From assembly GCF_004155535.1 (NCBI RefSeq), contig NZ_RYUH01000011.1, forward strand, positions 1 to 64,000: a stretch of 64,000 nt of DNA, written 5' to 3'. The translations under genes were made by a program, and so were the position numbers. Below are positions 40,250 through 48,862 of the stretch, one piece after another (within the stretch, counting starts at the first letter, position 1; every line of letters begins with the position of its first letter). The notes under the pieces were generated by a model. It worked only from the letters and a program-made list of their open reading frames with translations, searched no databases and had not been told where the DNA came from. The DNA is from Bifidobacterium pseudolongum subsp. globosum (GTDB lineage Bacteria; Actinomycetota; Actinomycetes; Actinomycetales; Bifidobacteriaceae).

Positions 40250-40900
40250 TCAGTGGCATGCGAGCCATTCGACGGCGAGTTTGGTGCGGTTCGAGATGTT
40301 CGTCTTGGCCAGGATGTCGCTGATGCGGTTGCGCACCGTGCCTTCGCTCAGATACAGACGCCCCGCGATCTCGCGGTTGTCCAATCCTTCGGCCACGAGG
40401 GCTGCGATGCCCCGCTCACGGTCGGTAAGCACCGCGAACCGCGGGTCCTCCCCCACACCCCCGTCCGGCACCACGGCTTCGCCCGACGTCCCATGCAGCG
40501 GTAGCTGGCCCAGGACCTCGGCGCCGAGCACTACCTGGCCCGCCATGACCGCCTGCACTGCCGGAACCACGGAGGCGACGTCCTGTTTGATCAGATAGCC
40601 CTTGGTATGCAGGTCGATGGCACGGCGGATATAGTCGGGGTCGGCGAATGTGGTGAGGATCAGGATGCGCGCATCGGGGTCGTCCTGCAGGATGCGCTCC
40701 GCCGCCTCAAGGCCGTCGATGCCCGGCATCTGCACGTCGATGAGCAGCACGTCGGGGGCGTGCCGGCGGCAGTTCGCCACGGCGGCCTCGCCGTCATGCG
40801 CGCTCCACAGCACCTGCGCGGTGCCGGTGGCGGTGAGTATCGTGCCGATCGACGAGCACACAATCGGGTCGTCGTCGACAATGGCCACTGAAATCATCAT
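40250..40900 (-). CDS. NarL/LuxR-type response regulator
   Basis: Two-component regulator of 216 aa. Receiver domain 3-120 with acidic pocket DDD (9-11), phosphoacceptor D55 in LLIDVQMPG and K near LIKQ; LuxR-type helix-turn-helix at the C-terminus (LTDRERGIAALVAEGLDNREIA, read as DRERGIAALVAEGL; then LSEGTVRNRISDIL). The ATG at 40900 overlaps the stop of the kinase gene (ATGA), so they are translationally coupled; a second ATG at 40897 is better spaced from AAGGAG. It probably controls the ABC exporter at 42243-45849. Confidence 0.9.
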   Translation of the reverse strand: MMISVAIVDDDPIVCSSIGTILTATGTAQVLWSAHDGEAAVANCRRHAPDVLLIDVQMPGIDGLEAAERILQDDPDARILILTTFADPDYIRRAIDLHTKGYLIKQDVASVVPAVQAVMAGQVVLGAEVLGQLPLHGTSGEAVVPDGGVGEDPRFAVLTDRERGIAALVAEGLDNREIAGRLYLSEGTVRNRISDILAKTNISNRTKLAVEWLACH

Positions 40901-42084
40901 GCTCCTTGTGTGGTCTGTTGTGCGGGGTCTGGTTTGGGGATGGAGACGAACACGCGCCAGCCTTCGCCGTACGGCCCGCATGTGGCGTTGCCGCCGAGTG
41001 CGCGGGCGCGTTCCTCGATGTCGGCAAGCCCGATGCCCGCCTGCCAAACACCTGCCATGCGTGCGGGCTTGCCGCCGTTATCCTGCACGATGAGCTGCCA
41101 CAGGCCCGGCAGGTCGATGAGCTTCACCATGGCCTCGCTCGCCGTGCCATGCCGCACCGCATTGGTGAGCGCCTCGCGGATGACCGCAGCGAAACAGCGC
41201 GCGACCGCGGCCGGGGCGTGCTCGATGCCATCGGCCAGATGCACCGTCAGCGGAACACCCTCGTCGACCGATGCGGCGTCTTCGACCATGCTGTGGAAAT
41301 CGGTGCCCTCGTCTTTCAGGTCGTGCACCGACGCGCGGATCAACGTCATCGCCTCGTCGAGCGTAGCGCTGATCTGGCCGAACTGCGCGGCGTGCTCGGC
41401 GTCGCCCACCGTTGCGGCCACGACATGGTCGGCCTGCGTCATCATGATCGCGCGTGTGAGGACGTGACCCACGTTGTCGTGGATCTCACGGGCGATGCGC
41501 GTGCGTTCGTTGAGCCGGGCCTGCCGCATGTCGGCGGTGCGCTGCGCCTCGACATCGGCGATGCGCGCGTGCGACAGGCGCAGCCGTTCACGCCGTGCAT
41601 CGGCGAGCGCACGGTAGCGCATCTGCGAGCGCAGGCCATCAGCACGCAGCCAACCCGCCACGGCGGCCAGCACAGTGAGCGGCACCAACAGCATGCAGGC
41701 GAGCGCACGCGCGTCGTGCGGCCACACGCCGCCGATGCTCATCAACGCCATGCCCGTCACCACGCAAGCCGCCGCACATGGCGCCGCCGTGAGCACATAT
41801 TTGGCATGGCGTGTGCGTGGCGTGGCGCAGAAGACGAGTTGATAGGCCAGATCGCACGCCACAAGCGGCAGGAACATGGCCCATGTGGGAATGGCGAGAG
41901 CCGCTACGCAGAACGCCATGCCCAAGGTGAGCCATGTCTTCGTCTCGACGAGCGCGGCGAGCGCCGCCAGACAGATCGCCACAAGCAGGCCCACCACGGT
42001 GGCCACGGTGATGTCGGAGCCGGCCAGCAGGGCGAGCAACGTGCAGATGACGGCTATGAGCACATGGGCTGCGATGTCCGCCAT
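40897..42084 (-). CDS. NarL-family sensor histidine kinase (HisKA_3)
   Basis: Membrane sensor of 395 aa. About six hydrophobic helices (1-145) with very short loops, no extracellular sensor domain, then a coiled linker, the HisKA_3 phosphoacceptor box ERTRIAREIHDNVGHVL (H202) and an HATPase domain (EALTNAVRHG; GIGLADIEERARALGG). The intramembrane-sensing layout is common in systems detecting envelope stress or antimicrobial peptides. ATG 42084 has AAGGAG at 7 nt; the ORF extension to 42234 is not used. Divergent from the ABC operon. Confidence 0.9.
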   Translation of the reverse strand: MADIAAHVLIAVICTLLALLAGSDITVATVVGLLVAICLAALAALVETKTWLTLGMAFCVAALAIPTWAMFLPLVACDLAYQLVFCATPRTRHAKYVLTAAPCAAACVVTGMALMSIGGVWPHDARALACMLLVPLTVLAAVAGWLRADGLRSQMRYRALADARRERLRLSHARIADVEAQRTADMRQARLNERTRIAREIHDNVGHVLTRAIMMTQADHVVAATVGDAEHAAQFGQISATLDEAMTLIRASVHDLKDEGTDFHSMVEDAASVDEGVPLTVHLADGIEHAPAAVARCFAAVIREALTNAVRHGTASEAMVKLIDLPGLWQLIVQDNGGKPARMAGVWQAGIGLADIEERARALGGNATCGPYGEGWRVFVSIPKPDPAQQTTQGA

Positions 42085-42242
42085 GCTGCGCTCCTTTCCG
42101 TGCCGTGTACGTGTTGCCGCTTCCATTATCAGGCACACCGCGGCTGCCGCAACGCGCATCGTGACATTTGTCACCACTGCTTCACGAAACTGGTGATGGC
42201 AGGCACGGTGTCGGCACGCGCCCGCTTGGAACAATGGTGGAC

Positions 42243-43262
42243 ATGAACACTACAGCACCAATCCCGACGAGCGCCGCACAACGCACCGCACAACGCACCG
42301 CGCAGCCCACCCCGGCCATCCGGGTGACCGAACTGGTCAAGCATTATGGAGACAACCTGGCCCTCGACTACCTCAGCATGGAGGTGCGCCGCGACGAGAT
42401 CTACGGCCTGCTCGGACCGAATGGCTCGGGCAAGACGACCGCGATCAACTGCATCCTCGGCCTGCTCACCTATGATTCGGGCGAAATCCGCATCTTCGGC
42501 GAGCCGATGGGCCCCACGAGCTACGATCTCAAACGCCGCATCGGCGTTGTGCCGCAGGATATCGCCGTGTTCAACGAGCTGACGGTCGAAGAGAACATCT
42601 CGTATTTCTGCTCGCTGTACGTGGCAGACCGTGCACGCCGCACAGGGCTCGTCGACGAGGCGATCGCGTTCGTGGGACTCGACGACTATCGCACGTACCG
42701 CCCGCGCAAACTCTCCGGCGGCCTGCTGCGGCGCCTGAACATCGCGTGCGGCATCGTGCACAAGCCGGAGCTCATCTTCTTCGACGAGCCGACCGTGGCC
42801 GTCGACCCGCAGAGCCGCAACGCGATTCTCGAAGGCATCGAGCAGCTCAACGCGCAGGGCTCCACCATCGTGTACACGAGCCACTACATGGAAGAGGTCG
42901 AGCAGATCTGCGACCGCATCCAGATCATCGACCATGGCCGTCAGATCGCGCTCGGCACCGCCGACGAGCTCAAGCGCATGATCGACGTCGGTGAGCGCAT
43001 CAGCATCGAGGCGCCGTCGCTCACGGGCGGCGATGATACACGTGCGCGCACCATCGCCGCACTGCGCGACCTGCCCGCGGTGCACGACGTGGCGTTCGAG
43101 CAGGACACGCTCACGGTCTCGTGCGTACAGGGCGCGCACAATCTGATCGACGTGCTGCAGGCGCTGCGGCAGGCGGATGTGCCTGTGGGGCATGTCAGCT
43201 CGCACACGCCGACGCTCAATGACGTGTTCCTTGCGCTGACCGGCACCGACCTGCGCGACTGA
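42243..43262 (+). CDS. ABC-2 type exporter, ATP-binding subunit
   Basis: ATPase of 339 aa. Walker A GPNGSGKT, Q-loop VVPQD, signature LSGGLLRRL, Walker B ELIFFDEPTVAVDP (the usual GLDP is AVDP here), H-loop YTSHYMEE; a C-terminal extension of about 90 residues typical of drug/antibiotic (DrrA-like) exporters. The gene starts at ATG 42243 or 42234; AACAAT ends 7 nt before the former, the leaderless pattern. The Thr/Ala/Gln-rich N-terminal 25 residues are variable. Operon with the two permeases that follow (30-nt gap, then 14-nt overlap). Confidence 0.88.
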   Translation: MNTTAPIPTSAAQRTAQRTAQPTPAIRVTELVKHYGDNLALDYLSMEVRRDEIYGLLGPNGSGKTTAINCILGLLTYDSGEIRIFGEPMGPTSYDLKRRIGVVPQDIAVFNELTVEENISYFCSLYVADRARRTGLVDEAIAFVGLDDYRTYRPRKLSGGLLRRLNIACGIVHKPELIFFDEPTVAVDPQSRNAILEGIEQLNAQGSTIVYTSHYMEEVEQICDRIQIIDHGRQIALGTADELKRMIDVGERISIEAPSLTGGDDTRARTIAALRDLPAVHDVAFEQDTLTVSCVQGAHNLIDVLQALRQADVPVGHVSSHTPTLNDVFLALTGTDLRD

Positions 43263-43292
43263 CCGCATGCGTATACGAAAGGAGAGACCACG

Positions 43293-44561
43293 ATGTGGAG
43301 CACGTTCCTGACCACATTGCGCATCAATCTGCGCGAAAAATCGTCGCTGTTCTGGCTGTTCTGCTTTCCGATCCTGCTCTCGACGATGTTCCTGGGCATG
43401 TTCGGCAATCTCAGCGCGACCTATGAGGTCACGACGATGCGGTTCGCCATGGTGGCGAATGGCGACTACTGCAAGTCCGAAGGTGCGCAACAACTAGTCG
43501 CCGCGATGCAGCGCACGCCGGTCACCCCGCAGACATGCGACACGGCACCCGACGCAATGGATGTGGATTCGGGCGTCACCGATCTGCGCGACCTGCTCGA
43601 CGTGACGCCGGTGGACAGCACCGCCGAGGCGACTGACCTGATCAACACCGACACCGACGTGCGTGGGTTCCTCACGGTGGACGGCGATGGCCTGCTGCAT
43701 ATGACAATCAGCCGCGCGACCGTCTCGAGCGTGAACGACACGATGAGCACCCCCGGATTGCCAGTTTCGTTGAGCATCCTCGACGGCGCGATCGGCATGT
43801 TCAACCGGCAGGCGCTCACCGTGGCGCAGATCATGACATCCGACCCAGCCGTGTTCACCAATGAGGTGTTCACCGCGGCCGTGCAGGAGGCTCCGGGATT
43901 CACGCGCCAAGTGCGCCTGACGAACTTCAAGCCCGACGAATCCGCGCGCTACTACTACGCGCTGCTCGCGATGACCGCGTTGATGGCGATGACCTTCGCC
44001 GTGACGACCGTGTGCTCGGCGCAGGCGAACCTCTCCGCGCTCGGCATGCGCCGCTCGCTCGCGCCGCTCACGAGGCTCCGCCAGCTCATGGGCGGGTTCC
44101 TCGCCAGCTGGCTGTGCACGTTCTGCTCGCTGCTCGTGGCGCTGCTGTACATCCACTTCGTCTGCCGCATCTCGTTCGGCGGCCGTTGGGCGGCCACACT
44201 GCTCGCGATCGTCGTCGCATCGTTTGCATCGAACGCGCTCGGCACCTTGCTCGGATCACTGCCGAAACTGACGGCCGGCACAAAAATCGGCCTGACGACG
44301 GCCTTCTCATGCGCGCTCTCATTGCTCAGTGGCCTGTATGGCTCCGGTGCGATGGCATTGAGCGACTGGATTCAGCGCAACGCGCCGGTCGTCGCAACGA
44401 TCAACCCCACCCAGCAGGTGACGAACCTGTTCTACGACATCCTCTACTACGACTCATATGCCCCATTCTTCCGCACCGTCGGCATCCTGCTGACGATGGC
44501 CGTTCTCGCCCTGGCATTGGCGACCGTGTTCCTCAGGAGGCAACGCTATGCACACCTTTAA
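43293..44561 (+). CDS. ABC-2 type permease subunit 1
   Basis: Membrane component of 422 aa. One N-terminal helix (LFWLFCFPILLSTMFLGMFG), an extracytoplasmic domain of some 180 residues with two cysteines (C51-region DYCK and QTCDT), then about five helices from ARYYYALLAMTALMAMTFAV onwards and a basic tail. This is the ABC2_membrane type, exporting drugs, lipids or peptides. AAAGGAGAG lies about 8 nt before ATG 43293. Ends 14 nt inside the next gene. Confidence 0.83.
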   Translation: MWSTFLTTLRINLREKSSLFWLFCFPILLSTMFLGMFGNLSATYEVTTMRFAMVANGDYCKSEGAQQLVAAMQRTPVTPQTCDTAPDAMDVDSGVTDLRDLLDVTPVDSTAEATDLINTDTDVRGFLTVDGDGLLHMTISRATVSSVNDTMSTPGLPVSLSILDGAIGMFNRQALTVAQIMTSDPAVFTNEVFTAAVQEAPGFTRQVRLTNFKPDESARYYYALLAMTALMAMTFAVTTVCSAQANLSALGMRRSLAPLTRLRQLMGGFLASWLCTFCSLLVALLYIHFVCRISFGGRWAATLLAIVVASFASNALGTLLGSLPKLTAGTKIGLTTAFSCALSLLSGLYGSGAMALSDWIQRNAPVVATINPTQQVTNLFYDILYYDSYAPFFRTVGILLTMAVLALALATVFLRRQRYAHL

Positions 44562-45849
44562 GACCACACTGAAGGTCCTGCTGGCCCAGAAACTCATGAT
44601 CCTCATCTATGTGGTGTGGCTGTGCCTGATGATGTTCGGCCTGAGCTGGACACTGATCACCAACCTCTCCGCATCCGACAGCTCGGTCCACTACGAATCC
44701 GCCAAAGCGGACGTGGCCGTCGTCAACCGCGACGCGCACGGCGCCGATCTGGTCGACGCGATGCGCGAGTTCCTCGCGAAGGACTGCAACCTCGTTGACG
44801 TCGGTACAACGGGCGAGGACCTGCAGACGGCCGCAGCCTCGAACTACGCGGACCTGATCGTGATCGTCCCCGACGGCTACACGCAGCATCTGGCCGATGC
44901 ACTCACGAACAACGGCGAAGAGCCGAAACTCGACGTGGTCGTCAGTTTCACCGGCGCCTACGGTTCGCTCGCGAAACTCCAAGTAGACGACTTCCTGCGC
45001 CTGACGCGCATCGAAGCGCTCGCACAGCAGACACAGACGGGGGCCGCCGTGACGCCCGCGGCACTCAACACGGCGGCTGACGCCGTCATCGACACGCTTG
45101 CCGACGACGCAGGCGCCTACCCACAGATCAACGTGGCCGACGATCCGGGCGCCGCGAGCGACAAGCAGGAGTCGGCGCGCACCGCCTATGTGATGACCGC
45201 CAAGATGGGCGTCTACCCGCTGCTCGCCGCGACGCTCGTATGCACGGCGCTCGCGATGAACGCGTTCTCCACAGCGAATGTGCGCCGCAGGCTGTATGCC
45301 TCGCCACAGCATACCGGTGCCATGGTCATGCAGGAATTCGCCGCATGCGCACTCTTTGGCGCAATCGTCAGTCTGCTGTATTGGGGCATATCCATGGCGC
45401 TGCCCGCGCTCGCTGGACTGCCGATCAACGGCATTCCCATGCCGACGCTCCTCTACTCCGGCGCCTCGCTCGTGCTGTATGCGCTCGTCGGTGTGGCGAG
45501 CGGCTTCATGATCAGCATGCTGTCGGCGAACTCCGTCGCCGTCAACGCGATCGCGAACGTGTTCGGCCTACTCGTCATGTTCACCTCAGGTATGGCGTTC
45601 CCGATTGACATGATGCCGCATGTGATGATCATCATCGGCAAACTGCTGCCCGGCTGGTGGTTCTGCCAGTCGATCGACGCGGTCAACGGCATGGACGGCC
45701 ATATCGATGCGGGACTGTGGCTCGCCAACAACGCGATCGTGCTACTCTTCGGCGTGGTGTTCATCTGCCTTGGGCTCGCGTTCTCGAAGCTGCGCCGTTC
45801 GCGCCCCCAGCTGGCGGCCCCGGGCGCGACCCGGCTCGCCGAGGCGTAA
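44548..45849 (+). CDS. ABC-2 type permease subunit 2
   Basis: Membrane component of 433 aa with the same plan as its neighbour: an N-terminal helix (LMILIYVVWLCLMMFGLSW), an extracytoplasmic domain to about residue 215, then six helices (MGVYPLLAATLVCTALAMNA; MLSANSVAVNAIANVFGLLVMF). It presumably forms the heterodimeric channel with subunit 1. AGGAGG is 7 nt upstream and overlaps the end of subunit 1, so translation is coupled. A strong terminator follows at 45873. Confidence 0.83.
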   Translation: MHTFKTTLKVLLAQKLMILIYVVWLCLMMFGLSWTLITNLSASDSSVHYESAKADVAVVNRDAHGADLVDAMREFLAKDCNLVDVGTTGEDLQTAAASNYADLIVIVPDGYTQHLADALTNNGEEPKLDVVVSFTGAYGSLAKLQVDDFLRLTRIEALAQQTQTGAAVTPAALNTAADAVIDTLADDAGAYPQINVADDPGAASDKQESARTAYVMTAKMGVYPLLAATLVCTALAMNAFSTANVRRRLYASPQHTGAMVMQEFAACALFGAIVSLLYWGISMALPALAGLPINGIPMPTLLYSGASLVLYALVGVASGFMISMLSANSVAVNAIANVFGLLVMFTSGMAFPIDMMPHVMIIIGKLLPGWWFCQSIDAVNGMDGHIDAGLWLANNAIVLLFGVVFICLGLAFSKLRRSRPQLAAPGATRLAEA

Positions 45850-45872
45850 GGCGCTGTCCGCAATCCTGCAAT

Positions 45873-45914
45873 CCAAGGGGGCGGCCACCGTGTGCACGGT
45901 GGCCGCCCCCTTGG
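45873..45914 (+). terminator. Terminator of the ABC exporter operon
   Basis: A perfect 19-bp inverted repeat (45873-45891 / 45896-45914, loop GTGC) lies 24 nt after the stop. Its right part is included in the duplicated segment that also occurs at 46735. Confidence 0.88.
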
Positions 45915-45976
45915 CGCTCGGCGACGTCACATCATGATGCGGTACACCTTCCAGATCTTGCTCAATAGGCGGCCAT
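45877..45976. repeat. Left copy of a ~100-bp direct repeat flanking the AT-rich gene
   Basis: Aligns in the same orientation with 46735-46836 over about 100 bases, roughly three quarters identical. It includes the terminator-like block GGGGCGGCCACCG, the identical GTCACATCAT, and GCGGTAC-n-CCTTCCAGAT. In the right copy this is the 3' end of the RAMA-domain gene and its downstream region. Confidence 0.7.
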
Positions 45977-46034
45977 TGGCATCATCAGCGGTTGCGATCT
46001 GACCATCAGGAAGCTGCCTCACTTCTTGATTTTC
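45927..46034 (-). pseudogene. Remnant of the 3' end of a RAMA-domain gene
   Basis: Read on the minus strand, this encodes about 35 residues ending DANGRLLSKIWKVYRIMM and a TGA stop, matching the last residues of the intact gene at 46784 (SDGRALSDIWKAYRAMM). The frame runs into unrelated AT-rich sequence upstream with no start, so it is a decayed duplicate. The rest of 45850-46163 holds the operon terminator, this remnant and a promoter-like AT-rich stretch (TTGGCA at 46119, 17-nt spacer, weak -10 at 46142). Confidence 0.65.
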
Positions 46035-46169
46035 ACATGCTCGGCGTATTCAACACAGATAACCCGAAGTGGATAGGCATAGTTGTATTAGAGTTTTGGT
46101 GTGTTTATTTCTACCCTATTGGCATTTTACTAGCAAAACAGTAAATCAGCATATATACAGGAGATGGAT

Positions 46170-46703
46170 ATGGGATATGCAGTTGTAGGTTATTTTGACA
46201 AAGCGACAGATGAGTGGATACGACGGATATGGAAGGAACTTATGGTAAACGATATAGATGATTACCTATACAACTCAGAGAATAATCCTCATATCAAATT
46301 TGCTATGTACGACAATCTCAAAGAGATAGATATTATCAATGCAATTGAAGATATTTCTCAGACAAGAGAACAAATAGATATTATCTTCAAGTCATATAGT
46401 TTCTACCCCAATGATCAGCCTTTTTTCAACATTGACATGGCTACCAGTATGCCACTCCTGGAATTACAGGCTGAGATCAGGAGAACATGCGACAGGTCCT
46501 CCACGTTGTTTCCTATAGACTTTTTCGATGCGGGAATATGGAAACCCGACTGCCAATTGACAAGAGAAGTTGATAAGAAGCATTTATCAAATATAGCAAA
46601 ATGTCTATACGAAAAGAAATTACCAATAAAAGGGAAACTAGAGAGTATTGGTTTAATAAAGTTTCATCCAGCAAAACAAATTATACGCTTTAATTTGTCT
46701 TAG
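46170..46703 (+). CDS. 2H-phosphoesterase (2'-5' RNA ligase)-like protein, degenerate motifs
   Basis: A 177-aa soluble protein, strongly AT-rich and unlike all neighbours in codon use, so probably acquired. The N-terminus YAVVGYFDKATDEWIRRIWK and the general layout match bacterial 2'-5' RNA ligase-family proteins (2H superfamily), whose two H-x-T motifs cleave or close cyclic phosphodiesters. Counting from 46164, the first is PHIKF (H43, Thr replaced by Lys); the second is WKPDCQL in place of WxPHCTL (His to Asp, Thr to Gln). Catalysis is therefore doubtful; RNA or nucleotide binding may remain. ATG 46170 is preferred because AGGAG is then 6 nt upstream; ATG 46164 abuts it. Bracketed by direct repeats. 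Confidence 0.65.
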   Translation: MGYAVVGYFDKATDEWIRRIWKELMVNDIDDYLYNSENNPHIKFAMYDNLKEIDIINAIEDISQTREQIDIIFKSYSFYPNDQPFFNIDMATSMPLLELQAEIRRTCDRSSTLFPIDFFDAGIWKPDCQLTREVDKKHLSNIAKCLYEKKLPIKGKLESIGLIKFHPAKQIIRFNLS

Positions 46704-46734
46704 TGTTATACAAATTACTGTTTTCCGCAACCGA

Positions 46735-46836
46735 TGGGGCGGCCACCGATCACACGGTACCCGCCCCTCACGTTGGGCAAGCGTCACATCATCGCGCGGT
46801 ACGCCTTCCAGATGTCGCTCAGCGCACGCCCATCGG
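46735..46836. repeat. Right copy of the ~100-bp direct repeat
   Basis: Same-orientation partner of 45877-45976. It spans the terminator-like downstream region (46735-46783) and the last 50 bases of the intact RAMA-domain gene. Confidence 0.7.
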
Positions 46837-48862
46837 ATTCCCGCTTCCAGACGTTGAGGCTCGCCGTCGATCCGCCGATCTGGCGGGCGGCGGCCGTCGG
46901 CGTCGCGTATTCGGTGCCGTCCTCTCCTTGGAACCCGGTTTCAGTGACGGTGATAATCCACGTCTCATGCTTGCGCGGCCGGTTCCACACGAACCGGTCC
47001 CCCGGTTTGAGCAGCCCCGCGCGCACCACTTCGGCCACCGCCACACGCTTCGACGTGCGCTTGGACCGGTGCGCGACGCCCGGCGTGTGCGCCGCGGCAG
47101 CTGCCTGCTGTTCGGCGATTGCCACGTCACCGCGGTCGATGTGCCATGCCTGCGCGATGAGGTCGATGATCTGCCGCTGCCGCAACTCCAGATACTGCGG
47201 GGTGATCACCTCCAGATCGCGCAGCGCGCGCGTCAACGGGAACCGCCGCGAACTGGCGTCGCGCACCATGAGGTCGCGCCGCGCGACGAAGTCATCCACG
47301 CCGTTGAAATACCGCGGCGCCTTCTGCGTGAGCACGAAGTTGCCGATCCGCTGCGCCCAATAGTCGCATGTGCCGGCCGGCCAAGCGGCGAACTGCGAAC
47401 CGGTGGGCACGCGTTCGGGGATGATCGGCACGGCGTTGAGGCTGCGCGGCCGTGTGATGCGCTCGCCGGCGAGCTGTTCGTTCGCACGGATGAGCAACAG
47501 CCGCCGCATGCCGGCGTCGATCGAAAGTTCGCCGCGCAGGTGCAGCATCGCGAGTCGCTGTTCGTCGGCGCTGACACTGAATCCGGCGATGCGTTGCAAC
47601 GGCGACTGTTTCTTCAGGTCGCGCACAATCGTGGCCGCGCGCGTGCGCCGTTCGAGTTCCGACTTCCCGTTGAGGCAGTCGATGCCGGTCACGCGATCGA
47701 GCATCGTCAGGATCTGCATCAGGCGCTCGCCGTCGTGCAGCGAAACGCGCTGCGACGCATTGCGCTCGCCATGCGCGAAGACGACCGTGTCCGGGTCGTT
47801 CAGATTGTCGAGCGAATGGACGAGCGCCCACAATGCGACCGGCTTCCAGTCACTGTACGGGTAGTCGCCGAGCGCACAGAGCAGATCGACGACCGGGCGC
47901 GGCAGCAGGCTTTCGCTCGGCCGGTGCAGGATCTCGTCGCAGATCGCGTACGGGCGCAACACGTCGTCGATGAATTCGATGCATTGCCCTTTGCGGATGT
48001 ATCCGTCGAGTACGTGGCCGGTGAAATCCGCGATCAGCGACTCGCAGATCGGCGTGCGCGTGAAGATGAGGTCGAGGTCGGCGAAGAACCGTTCGATACG
48101 CGCGTTCTCGTCGCCCATCGGTTCCATGATGTCGTCCCAATAGCGCGCGTAGACGGTGCGCGCGGCGCTCGAGATGCCCGAAACGACCTTCGCCTTGAAC
48201 ACGTCGGACGGCGTGAGCGGCATGCCACGCATGTTCATGACGTCGAAGATGCGGTACGCGCCCGAGATGTCGTCGGTCGTGACGATGACGAACATGACGT
48301 CATTGACGAGGTAGGCGGCGAACTGCCGGCGTTCGTCGTCGGCCATCGCGGCGAGCGTGTCGTATGCGCATTTCGTATTCATCTGGATGTTGCGCTGCGC
48401 CTGCGTGGCGATGTCCGTGTCGCGCAGGTCGAACAGCGCCTCGAGATCACCGTGCTGCACGTATTCGCGGAAGAACTCCTCGTCCTGCTCGCGCAGCCTG
48501 AGGCGCGGCTCGGTCTCGATGCCGCGCAGTTTGTCGCCCGCTTCGGTGAGCAGTCCGGCGAGGCTCGCGTGCAGTTGCGGGTCCTCTTCGAGCGTGAGCA
48601 GCACCGCGAAGATGATCGACAGCGACACCAGCCGCTGCTGCCCGTCGATCACCTGATGCATGCCGTGCTCGTCGCGCACGAGGATGAGCGAACCCAGGAA
48701 ATACGGCCCGTCGTGCACGGCGCACGCGTCCATGACGTCTTCGATGAGTTGCTTCATCTGCACGTTGTGCCAGCTGTACGAACGCTGAAACGCCGGAATC
48801 GCGAACCGGTAGTCGGCGGTGAACACTTTGGACAGCGGTTTTTCGCTTGCGCTAATCGACAT
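46784..48862 (-). CDS. DUF262 / DUF1524-like / RAMA domain protein (GmrSD-type, possible defence)
   Basis: A 692-aa protein (numbering here from ATG 48868). The DUF262 domain has FAIPAFQRSYSW (23-33), the nucleotide-binding DGQQR (75-79) and FDVMNMRGMPLTPSDVFKAK. Around 478-520 lies a DUF1524-like region, where the usual E-H-I-x-P nuclease motif reads AVPIIPERVP and the GN-L-T-L-x...N motif reads GNFVLTQKAPR, so the His and final Asn seem absent. A C-terminal RAMA domain (606-694: GDRFVWNRP, GTEYATPTAAARQIGG, LSDIWKAYR) is typical of restriction systems. GmrSD/BrxU relatives cut modified DNA; activity here is uncertain. ATG 48862 (AGGGG 6 nt upstream) overlaps the end of pncA by 11 nt. Confidence 0.8.
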   Translation of the reverse strand: MSISASEKPLSKVFTADYRFAIPAFQRSYSWHNVQMKQLIEDVMDACAVHDGPYFLGSLILVRDEHGMHQVIDGQQRLVSLSIIFAVLLTLEEDPQLHASLAGLLTEAGDKLRGIETEPRLRLREQDEEFFREYVQHGDLEALFDLRDTDIATQAQRNIQMNTKCAYDTLAAMADDERRQFAAYLVNDVMFVIVTTDDISGAYRIFDVMNMRGMPLTPSDVFKAKVVSGISSAARTVYARYWDDIMEPMGDENARIERFFADLDLIFTRTPICESLIADFTGHVLDGYIRKGQCIEFIDDVLRPYAICDEILHRPSESLLPRPVVDLLCALGDYPYSDWKPVALWALVHSLDNLNDPDTVVFAHGERNASQRVSLHDGERLMQILTMLDRVTGIDCLNGKSELERRTRAATIVRDLKKQSPLQRIAGFSVSADEQRLAMLHLRGELSIDAGMRRLLLIRANEQLAGERITRPRSLNAVPIIPERVPTGSQFAAWPAGTCDYWAQRIGNFVLTQKAPRYFNGVDDFVARRDLMVRDASSRRFPLTRALRDLEVITPQYLELRQRQIIDLIAQAWHIDRGDVAIAEQQAAAAAHTPGVAHRSKRTSKRVAVAEVVRAGLLKPGDRFVWNRPRKHETWIITVTETGFQGEDGTEYATPTAAARQIGGSTASLNVWKRESDGRALSDIWKAYRAMM

